Shown: positions 1 to 6,271 of the stretch, piece by piece
Numbering within the stretch: the first letter of the stretch is position 1
Layout: every line of letters begins with the position of its first letter
Translations under genes and position numbers: made by a program
From: Paraburkholderia aspalathi
GTDB lineage: Bacteria > Pseudomonadota > Gammaproteobacteria > Burkholderiales > Burkholderiaceae
DNA: 64,000 nucleotides
Direction of reading: 5' to 3'
NCBI RefSeq assembly: GCF_900116445.1
Contig: NZ_FPBH01000039.1
Span: 1-64,000, forward strand
Notes under the pieces: model-generated
The model's database searches: none
Told to the model about the DNA's origin: nothing
The model's input: only the letters and a program-made list of their open reading frames with translations

Positions 1-276
1 CGTAGACAACAGGAAGACAGGAAGCTGCGAAGGCGCGGCCTCACCAGTCGCTCGACAGACCGCCGGCTCACGCGTTTTTACACGGCCTCGGCCAGAACAC
101 GGCAAATACCCGAGTTGTTCGAGCGGGTTATGGTCGCGCACTACGATCCCGCCTATGCACGTTCGACACGGCGCAGTTATCCCGCACTTGCAGACGCACC
201 AGTCGTTGACTTGCAGGAACTGTCGCCAGACAGTCTCCGCGCCGTGGCGCTTGCACTCATTCAGCGCTTCGGCTAA
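1..276 (+). CDS. 3' end of a probable tRNA 2-selenouridine synthase (partial)
   Basis: An open frame enters from the left edge in frame 1 and stops at TAA 274-276, giving the last 91 residues of a protein. The tail contains HYDPAYARS followed by a short helical C-terminus. MnmH/SelU proteins, which exchange sulfur for selenium on wobble uridines of some tRNAs, end with a YDPxY motif and a similar helix. The match rests on one motif only, and the P-loop and rhodanese domains would lie outside the window. If correct, this is a housekeeping gene and the accessory DNA begins just after it. Confidence 0.4.
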   Translation, partial: RRQQEDRKLRRRGLTSRSTDRRLTRFYTASARTRQIPELFERVMVAHYDPAYARSTRRSYPALADAPVVDLQELSPDSLRAVALALIQRFG

Positions 277-533
277 ACGACCCTTATCTCAATCTCACTA
301 AAACCGTGTCATTGCCCATCGCCCCAGCGATACGGGTGGAATAGGGCATATTTGCCATGTCGTCTATGCGAGAAGCATATGGACGCAGAGAAATTTCGCC
401 TTGTAGCAGTGGGTACCTTTCTTCGTGTTTCCGTTTGTAACTGAATTGGCGGAGGGGAAGGGAGGGCGGGTATGGTCATATCTTATGAATTGATCTAATC
501 GGGACAGATTGACTGATTGGGATTGCTTCAAAT

Positions 534-1595
534 ATGACCACGACGATCGAAGACCGCATGATCTTGCTCCTGAATGAGCAGGCACGCCTCGCGCCAAGTG
601 AAGACGAAAGGCCAAAGGGCGCACTTCGCAGGGCGTTCGGTACTCTGCTCCCGAGGCCCGAGTCTGGCCGGGGTTACTTGGAGCGGCTGACGGAATACAC
701 CCGTATTTCCATTCAGCGCTGGCGTAAGGTGTTTCATCGTCGACAACGACCCGCGCCAGACATGATCGAGGCGCTGGCACGTCTTTTCCCGCACTATGCT
801 TTCTGGCTTGTCACGGGCATTACAGACGCGGCCAATGGCCATGTTGCACCGGATAACGCGCAAACATTTCCGGAGCGCCTGTATGCGCAGTCAGATGGCG
901 CATCCCAGTATTTCCGCAAATCACTGGTTCTATTTCGTCGCCTGTTCGAGGAGTCGGGCGTCAATCTGCAAGATGACCATCAGCGCATGTATGCAGCGGA
1001 ACGCACCAGGCCGCTCGCTCACTGGCACGACAGCCCGCTTGTCGATGCGGCTTACCGGATTTCTCAATCAAGGGAGTACCGCGAGCTGCATGAGATCTGG
1101 GAATCCCGCGAGAAGTACCGGGTTGATGACCTGAAACGCATCTGGCCAACATCCCCTGACGATCGCCCGTGGGTGCAGCGTGCGAAGGAAGCAAAGGAGC
1201 AGGGGCATTCGTTTCCTATACTGGGCGTCGATCCCCGCACATCGCACCAGGACCACTGCGATCTTTACTACGTCCCGCGAGCGCCCTGCCCAACGCGCTT
1301 CGCATTGAGCGTTCTGAACACATCGCCGGCGGATCTGACTGACGAGGAGTTGAAGCGCCTGCGAACATGGTTGGAGCAGTTGCAGGACGATGACCTGTTC
1401 GTGTTCTTTCAGTATCTCGAGCATCACGGCATCGACCGTGAGTTAATTTTCCCGTTGGAGCCCGGAACCATACGATTCGCATGGCTCGGGATGGCCGACT
1501 CCGAGATAGAACAGTTCGTTAATTACGTGCAAAGCCAGCGTTCGAGTCGATCGCGCGACAAGTGTCCAGCGCGGATGGGCAGAAGGCTGGCGTAG
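534..1595 (+). CDS. Hypothetical protein with N-terminal helix-turn-helix
   Basis: This 353-residue protein of unknown function has a probable DNA-binding region at about residues 40-95. That region includes YLERLTEYTRISIQRWRKVF and then a segment resembling a helix-turn-helix followed by the sequence after a phage-repressor-like fold (ARLFPHYAFWLVTG). The remainder is charged, with several Trp/Arg-rich helices and no catalytic motif I recognise. No strong ribosome binding site precedes the chosen ATG, and a second ATG lies eight codons downstream. It stands alone about 260 bp after the left-edge gene and may encode an accessory-element regulator. Confidence 0.6.
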   Translation: MTTTIEDRMILLLNEQARLAPSEDERPKGALRRAFGTLLPRPESGRGYLERLTEYTRISIQRWRKVFHRRQRPAPDMIEALARLFPHYAFWLVTGITDAANGHVAPDNAQTFPERLYAQSDGASQYFRKSLVLFRRLFEESGVNLQDDHQRMYAAERTRPLAHWHDSPLVDAAYRISQSREYRELHEIWESREKYRVDDLKRIWPTSPDDRPWVQRAKEAKEQGHSFPILGVDPRTSHQDHCDLYYVPRAPCPTRFALSVLNTSPADLTDEELKRLRTWLEQLQDDDLFVFFQYLEHHGIDRELIFPLEPGTIRFAWLGMADSEIEQFVNYVQSQRSSRSRDKCPARMGRRLA

Positions 1596-1638
1596 CACCC
1601 GGGTGCATGAGGTGGCCCGGCGATTCGCCGGAGCGAAG

Positions 1639-1929
1639 ATGATTGTTGGATTGGAAACTATGAGCGACTGTATCAGCATTGTGTGCCCTTCTTGTGGGGC
1701 CGATCACGGTGATGATGGATGGGAAGTCTTGCAGGAAAACGAAGTCCATCAAATGAAGTGCGAATTCTGCCGCGCGGAATTTTTCGTATCGATCTTCGAG
1801 TGCGAAAGATGCGTGGCAGACAATGTGATTTCGTCTCTGTCTGAGCATGAAGTCAAGAATCGGACGTGTCGTGCGTGCGGGCATCGCCCCGAGATCGAAG
1901 GCGAGGATTATGAAGAACCTTGTCTATGA
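1639..1929 (+). CDS. Small zinc-ribbon protein, unknown function
   Basis: The 96-residue product carries four CxxC pairs (CPSC, CEFC, CERC, CRAC), a pattern typical of two zinc ribbons. The start was placed at 1639 because GGAGCGAAG sits directly before it; upstream in-frame ATG 1603 and downstream ATG 1660 are alternatives. The acidic C-terminus overlaps the start of the next gene, so the two are probably translated together. I cannot assign a function; possible roles are nucleic-acid binding or a structural metal site. Confidence 0.55.
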   Translation: MIVGLETMSDCISIVCPSCGADHGDDGWEVLQENEVHQMKCEFCRAEFFVSIFECERCVADNVISSLSEHEVKNRTCRACGHRPEIEGEDYEEPCL

Positions 1930-2173
1930 ACGAGCCGTTAGTGCCGATGTCGAGCAGGTGGGCATTCGCCTCTATCAGGTGCCAGGCGGTTTCATTGCGG
2001 AAAGGTATCTGATTCAGGGGGACGAACTTATGCTGGTTCAGATTATGCCGATTTCATCAAAAGGCGAGTTTGAAAAGTTCGCGCTTTCGGACCCACATCA
2101 TTCGGCGATGCGGGCAATTTATATGGAAGTGCGAAACATTGTCTGGGCGGATGGGGTTGGTGAAGTAATCTAG
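1910..2173 (+). CDS. Hypothetical protein overlapping the zinc-ribbon gene
   Basis: This 87-residue protein starts at ATG 1910 behind GAGGATT and overlaps the preceding gene by 20 bases in another frame, which suggests translational coupling. It has no transmembrane segment, signal peptide or recognised motif, and looks like a small mixed alpha/beta fold. An earlier in-frame ATG at 1847 lies deep inside the preceding gene and is less likely. It ends 14 bases before the LuxR-type gene, so it may belong to the same transcript. Confidence 0.5.
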   Translation: MKNLVYERAVSADVEQVGIRLYQVPGGFIAERYLIQGDELMLVQIMPISSKGEFEKFALSDPHHSAMRAIYMEVRNIVWADGVGEVI

Positions 2174-2187
2174 ATGGATCGACCGTA

Positions 2188-2907
2188 ATGGAACTGAGCT
2201 TTGATGCCGTTATAAATGCAGCGGATGAATTGGAGTTGACGCCGCTTGTTAGCGACGCAATTCGATCGAAGGGAGCGGAATGGTTTGTGTTCGTTTCGTT
2301 GCATCCTACCGATCATTCAGCCAGCCGCTCTACCCATCGATTCTTGATCGGTTGTCGCCCTGAATGGTGTCAACTGTACAACGCGAATCGATGGTATCTG
2401 ACGGACCCTTGTCTCGATTACGCACGATCGAACACTGCGCCAGTGTTGGGCTCGGAGTTGCCAGTCCGGACTGCCGGGCAAAAGCGGATGCTTGAGGTTG
2501 CCGCGGAATACGGGTTTCTCAGCACGTTCCTCATTCCTGCGCACGCTAGCGAGAAAGGCCGGATTGGAGCTCTCTACCTTGGCTCGAGCGTGAAGCCCGA
2601 GGAAGGTGAGCCGAAACTCAGAGAGGGGCGGGCATTTTTCCGGGCCCTGGCGTTGGAGCTCCTCGATTGGTCATCGCGGGGAGTGCGCGAAGATGCGATC
2701 AGAAAGTGTGGCCTTTCACAACAGGACGTGCAGTTGATTGGACTCGTAAGATCTGGCTTCAATGCAGGTGCGATCGCCGATGAGCTGAAGGTGTCTTCGA
2801 CGACTGTCTACAGGCAGTTCCAACGGATCAACGAAAAGATTGGCGTTTCGCACATTACCGCGGCGGTGTGGTTTGCGGAAGAAAATGACATCTTTGCGCA
2901 GCAATAA
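2188..2907 (+). CDS. Solo LuxR-family transcriptional regulator
   Basis: The 239-residue protein has the two-part build of quorum-sensing LuxR regulators. An N-terminal autoinducer-binding-like domain (about residues 10-160) contains a WYLTDPCLDYAR segment matching the conserved W/Y/D/P pocket region. A C-terminal LuxR helix-turn-helix (about 175-235) includes GLSQQDVQLIGLVRSGFNAG and STTVYRQFQRINEKIGV. No luxI synthase is visible, so this is a solo receptor. Its end overlaps the next gene by 23 bases, which ties it to the membrane hydroxylase that follows. The ligand cannot be predicted from the sequence. Confidence 0.85.
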   Translation: MELSFDAVINAADELELTPLVSDAIRSKGAEWFVFVSLHPTDHSASRSTHRFLIGCRPEWCQLYNANRWYLTDPCLDYARSNTAPVLGSELPVRTAGQKRMLEVAAEYGFLSTFLIPAHASEKGRIGALYLGSSVKPEEGEPKLREGRAFFRALALELLDWSSRGVREDAIRKCGLSQQDVQLIGLVRSGFNAGAIADELKVSSTTVYRQFQRINEKIGVSHITAAVWFAEENDIFAQQ

Positions 2908-3865
2908 GGGCGGGTTCTGGCTGTCGACGCTATTACCAGCGACCGCGACGGCATTCTTCTTTTACCGGCATCCCTGGCTGTTTTTGCTATTCCTGGTTGC
3001 GGTGGTTCCTGCCGCTGACGCGCTTATCGGGCAGGACGTGGAGGTCACGAACCAGAGGGCGAGCCAAGCGCCGAGCGGTCCTGTAGTCCCGGTCACTTAT
3101 ATTTGCGTGTGGAGCGCTGCGGTGCTTGTTGCCCTCGAAAGAGCGATGATCGCGAGGCCACTGGAGTTTGCCGGGCTCGTTGTTGCCTCCGGGGTGGTGA
3201 GTGCATTCGCGATGGCGCATATTCACGAGGTAATGCACCGCGGCGGCCGTGCATCCAGGTTGATCTCCGACGTAGCGCTAGCAGTCGCTGGATACCCTCA
3301 CTACCGAGTCGTGCATCAACTCCATCACGGGCATGTCGGCGATCCACGATTTGGCTCAACGGCCCATGTTGGCCTGTCGGTTTGGCGTCACGTCGGCCGC
3401 TCCTTCTTCTCGGCGCTGAGATCCGCTATTGCTTACGAGCTAAGTCAGACCCGCAGTTGGAGGGGAAGCCGGCTCCTGCAGATCGTCCTGGTCAGCGTAG
3501 TGGTCGTGGGTCTTTTCGCGTGGTTTGGTGGGTGGCGTGGGGCGGTCTTCTACGCGGGGCAGGGCATAGTCTCTGTCTTCGTCGTAGAGGCGGTTGGCTA
3601 CCTACAGCACTATGGCCTGTGTGGTAGTCCTGACGACCTGGGCAATCAAATTGCGTGGGACGTTAATTTCTGGTTGTCCAATCGCCTATTCGTAAATAAC
3701 GGGCTTCACACCCACCATCATCTTGAGCAAACGCAGACCTATGATCGTCTGGTTCACGCCGGGAGAGCGCTTCCTGGCGGCTATCTGCACATGTTTGGCC
3801 TGGCGTTAATTCCACCGCTATGGTTCTCAGTCATGAACCATAGGCTACCAAAGACAAACGACTAG
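2885..3865 (+). CDS. AlkB-like membrane di-iron hydroxylase/desaturase
   Basis: This 326-residue integral membrane protein has four histidine clusters in the order seen in AlkB-type monooxygenases and related desaturases: HEVMH (about 114), HQLHHGH (about 144), QHYGL (about 237) and HTHHH (about 275). The C-terminal LPGGYLHMFGLALIPPLW also matches the alkane hydroxylase family. Such enzymes use a di-iron centre to hydroxylate or desaturate hydrocarbon or acyl chains and need a rubredoxin or ferredoxin, which is not nearby. The start at 2885 overlaps the LuxR gene and fits translational coupling. The substrate is unknown; modification of a hydrophobic signal or lipid is possible. Confidence 0.8.
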   Translation: MTSLRSNKGGFWLSTLLPATATAFFFYRHPWLFLLFLVAVVPAADALIGQDVEVTNQRASQAPSGPVVPVTYICVWSAAVLVALERAMIARPLEFAGLVVASGVVSAFAMAHIHEVMHRGGRASRLISDVALAVAGYPHYRVVHQLHHGHVGDPRFGSTAHVGLSVWRHVGRSFFSALRSAIAYELSQTRSWRGSRLLQIVLVSVVVVGLFAWFGGWRGAVFYAGQGIVSVFVVEAVGYLQHYGLCGSPDDLGNQIAWDVNFWLSNRLFVNNGLHTHHHLEQTQTYDRLVHAGRALPGGYLHMFGLALIPPLWFSVMNHRLPKTND

Positions 3866-3936
3866 CATAAAACACTGGCGGCTGCAAGGCTAAGTGGGCC
3901 TCTTGAATTCGTCACATCATCTGTTGGAAAGTGTCA

Positions 3937-4224
3937 CTACGGTGTTGTCTTGGTAGTGCGCTTGCGTGTGGCAAGAGCGAGCATGCGTTCGGCGAACATC
4001 GTTATCTCGTCTGGGGTCATGAGCTCGGCGAGAGACATCGTAGTGACGGTTTCGCGTAATTCGTCGACTTCGGTATCGTCGCGGACCCTGAGTTGGGGAT
4101 AGGTCGACTCCAAACGCGCGACCAGCTCAGCGTTGAGTGAGCGCTGATTCTTCGTGGCGGATTCGTTCAGCTGGTGGTAGAGGGGCCACGGTAGCCGGAA
4201 TTGTGAGCGGTAGCTGTCTTTCAT
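3937..4224 (-). CDS. Arc-type ribbon-helix-helix DNA-binding protein
   Basis: The 95-residue protein begins MKDSYRSQFRLPWPLYHQL and continues with a helix containing NQRSLNAELVARLE, the beta-strand/helix/helix arrangement of Arc/MetJ-like repressors. The C-terminal half is an acidic helical extension. The start at 4224 was chosen because it begins exactly at the ribbon strand; the longer reading adds 14 residues crossing an operator-like box. It is divergent from a second Arc-like gene at 4312, with TAGTGACA repeats between them, which suggests cross- or autoregulation of neighbouring transfer genes. Confidence 0.75.
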   Translation of the reverse strand: MKDSYRSQFRLPWPLYHQLNESATKNQRSLNAELVARLESTYPQLRVRDDTEVDELRETVTTMSLAELMTPDEITMFAERMLALATRKRTTKTTP

Positions 4225-4294
4225 AGTGACATTTGACACTACGTTGGCGCTGGAATATAGTGACATTGTGTCACTGCATCGTAGTGACTATAAA
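4224..4294. promoter_or_regulatory. Divergent promoter with repeated TAGTGACA operator boxes
   Basis: Between the two Arc-like genes lie TAGTGACATTTGACACTA (4224-4241, near-palindrome), AGTGACATTGTGTCACT (4259-4275, perfect 7-bp arms with 3-bp spacer) and TAGTGAC (4282-4288). For the plus gene, TTGTGT at 4266 and TATAAA at 4289 form a plausible -35/-10 pair with a 17-bp spacer that overlaps the boxes. This is what an Arc-type autorepressor operator would look like. Further copies occur at 3931-3940 and 4041-4047. Confidence 0.65.
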
Positions 4295-4311
4295 GCACCA
4301 GAGGAGAGAGA

Positions 4312-4575
4312 ATGGGTGACATCGTTCGCTCGCAGTGTCGACTCCCCCGAGAGCTAAATGAGTGGCTCATCGATCGGGCAAAGCAGGAGGCACGGTCAAA
4401 AAATGCGCAGCTGATTGTTGAGCTTCGTACTCGTCGGGCCGAACTGGAAGATGAGGCGGTCAGCAACGAGTGCGCGTCGGATGCGCTCCCCGCGTCGCCC
4501 ACGTCGCGACAGGAGGCGGTGTCAGAAGGAGATTTAATTGGCTCGCATCGCGCGGGCCGGATCTTGGCGAGGTAA
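4312..4575 (+). CDS. Second Arc-type ribbon-helix-helix DNA-binding protein
   Basis: The 87-residue product starts MGDIVRSQCRLPRELNEWL and has a following helix with SKNAQLIVELRTR, again the Arc fold (strand then two helices, residues about 5-45). The C-terminal 40 residues look disordered. AGGAGAG lies just before the ATG and a promoter overlapping operator boxes sits upstream. The paired, divergent arrangement with a related but different Arc protein suggests that the two may bind the same operators, possibly as heterodimers, and control the downstream secretion operon. Confidence 0.75.
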   Translation: MGDIVRSQCRLPRELNEWLIDRAKQEARSKNAQLIVELRTRRAELEDEAVSNECASDALPASPTSRQEAVSEGDLIGSHRAGRILAR

Positions 4576-4685
4576 CGCCAGACAGGGAAGGGCAGGCGTG
4601 GAGGTACGGGTAGTAGAAGCGGTCAGCGTCGATGTTGCGAGCATTGGCGCCGACCTGACCGGTTGTTGAAACCTGAGAGGTCGAC

Positions 4686-4735
4686 AATGGCTAAAGCCAT
4701 TATATCGTTCCGGCGCAGCCAACGATTGAGCGTTG
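4686..4735. promoter_or_regulatory. Two inverted repeats upstream of virB1
   Basis: AATGGCTAAAGCCATT (4686-4701; perfect 7-bp arms) and CAACGATTGAGCGTTG (4720-4735; 5-bp arms) lie in the 175-bp leader before the type IV secretion genes. They could be regulator sites, an RNA hairpin or part of a transfer origin; the sequence alone does not decide. Confidence 0.4.
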
Positions 4736-4750
4736 GTGAAGGGGAAAGTC

Positions 4751-5410
4751 ATGCTTGATTTCAACTCCCTGGCCCAGCAATGCGCGCCGAACGTCCACCC
4801 CATGACACTTCAGGCGGTCGTGAGGACTGAGTCCGGCTTCAATCCCTACGCGATCGGCGTCGTTGGTGGCCACCTTGTTCGCCAGCCGCGCGATCGCGCT
4901 GAAGCGGAGACGACGGCAAAGGCGCTCAGTGCACAAGGCATCAATTTCAGCATGGGGCTTGGACAGGTGAACAAGGCCAATCTTGCCCGCTACGGATTGA
5001 CCTACGAAACGGCCTTCGATCCGTGTGAGAACCTGCGCGCGGGCAGCGCGATACTGCGCGACTGTTATGAGCGGGCGACTGCGGCAATGGGGCAGGGTGC
5101 GCCGGCATTGCGTGCTGCGATCAGCTGCTACTACAGCGGCAATTTCACGCGCGGCGAGTCAGCCGACGCTGGCGGCACCAGTTATGTACAGCGCGTCGTT
5201 GCCAACGCCCAGATGGCGGCAGGTTCAAGCGCCGTCGTTCCTGCGATTCCTGTTGTGATGGACAGTCAGTCCGGCAGACCAGCACACGCTGCAGCGCCCG
5301 ATGCCAAAACATCTTCCGCGCGCCGCAGTGGCCCAAAACAACGGCAGGACGTACCGCATCCGCCATGGGACGCATTCGGCGATTCCGCTTGTGACAACGA
5401 CTGCAACTGA
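4751..5410 (+). CDS. virB1: VirB1-like lytic transglycosylase
   Basis: The 219-residue protein is a soluble lytic transglycosylase that locally opens peptidoglycan for assembly of the secretion channel. The catalytic-domain signature is visible as VVRTESGFNPYAIGV (catalytic Glu about residue 27), MGLGQVN and NLRAGSAILRDCY, followed by a disordered Pro/Ala-rich tail. The start at 4751 follows AAGGGGAAAG; an in-frame start 18 bases earlier is possible. It opens the virB operon, as virB1 does in the VirB/Trw systems. Confidence 0.88.
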   Translation: MLDFNSLAQQCAPNVHPMTLQAVVRTESGFNPYAIGVVGGHLVRQPRDRAEAETTAKALSAQGINFSMGLGQVNKANLARYGLTYETAFDPCENLRAGSAILRDCYERATAAMGQGAPALRAAISCYYSGNFTRGESADAGGTSYVQRVVANAQMAAGSSAVVPAIPVVMDSQSGRPAHAAAPDAKTSSARRSGPKQRQDVPHPPWDAFGDSACDNDCN

Positions 5411-5460
5411 CCTGAGCCGCGACGACGCGGCCTGATCTCAACCACGTGAAAGGAGAAGAC

Positions 5461-5826
5461 ATGTATTGCAATACGAAGCTCGCGACCATGATATTAGTAC
5501 AACTGAAAGATTATTCATATCGCATATCAATGCGGCGAATCGCAACCCATATGCGCCAGACGATAGCACTCGGCACCGCAATCGGTCCGGAACTTGCATT
5601 CGCGGGTGGTGGGCTCGATTCGGCGACGCAGGGCGCGACCACCTTCAAGATCTGGCTTTATTCGTTCCTTGGCGTCGTCGCGGCCTGCGTGCTGATGTGG
5701 AAAGGGGCGGAGTGCTGGGCCGATCGCGCGCACTGGAGCGAGTTTGTGACGATGTGCGGCAAGGTGGCGGCGGTGGGCTCGGTGGTCGGTGTGCTCGCAC
5801 CGTATCTGTGGAACATGTTCAGCTGA
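5461..5826 (+). CDS. virB2: VirB2-like major pilin
   Basis: This 121-residue protein has a basic N-terminus, a probable cleavage site after the LAFAGGG region (about residue 47), and two hydrophobic helices: FKIWLYSFLGVVAACVLMW and VAAVGSVVGVLAPYLW. That is the TrbC/VirB2 pilin plan. The start at 5461 is set by AGGAGA directly upstream. Its place between virB1 and virB3 supports the call. The leader before the cleavage site is long for the family. Confidence 0.8.
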   Translation: MYCNTKLATMILVQLKDYSYRISMRRIATHMRQTIALGTAIGPELAFAGGGLDSATQGATTFKIWLYSFLGVVAACVLMWKGAECWADRAHWSEFVTMCGKVAAVGSVVGVLAPYLWNMFS

Positions 5827-5833
5827 GCACGCC

Positions 5834-6271
5834 ATGTCGGACGAAAAAACCCGCTATCCCGGATTCAACGGCCTTGGCCGCACGGCGGCCATCTGGGGCG
5901 TTCCTTATATGGCGATGCTGGTTGTCGTCGTCGCGTCGATGTTTGTCGGCGTGCTGATTTCGTTCTTCGTCGGACCAGGCGGTCTGCTGTTTGTCTTCCT
6001 GGGCTTTCCGGTGCTGCTGTATTTCAAGCACATCTGCGAAACCGATGACCAGGGCCTGCGGATCATGTGGCTCGAACTGCGCTGCCGCTTCTACTTCTGG
6101 CAGTTGCGGGTCCGCGCGCGGCTAAATGCCGGGCGAGCCGCCCCGCGCTTCGGCAATACCGCTACGCTCGCGCCGCTGAGATACGGACGGCAACGCCGCG
6201 TCTACCGCGATTTCCTCAAACCGTTGTCCAGGGGTGAGCGCCGGCTGCGTGAACTCGATCCGGAGGCCTGA
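5834..6271 (+). CDS. virB3: VirB3-like inner-membrane protein
   Basis: The 145-residue product has a short N-terminal segment (YPGFNGLGRTAAIWGVP) and two adjacent membrane helices, MLVVVVASMFVGVLISF and GLLFVFLGFPVLLYF, as in VirB3. About 60 basic residues follow, making it longer than the usual ~110. Its stop overlaps the virB4 start (TGATG), consistent with the known tight VirB3-VirB4 partnership. The start was placed at 5834, eight bases after virB2. Confidence 0.82.
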   Translation: MSDEKTRYPGFNGLGRTAAIWGVPYMAMLVVVVASMFVGVLISFFVGPGGLLFVFLGFPVLLYFKHICETDDQGLRIMWLELRCRFYFWQLRVRARLNAGRAAPRFGNTATLAPLRYGRQRRVYRDFLKPLSRGERRLRELDPEA

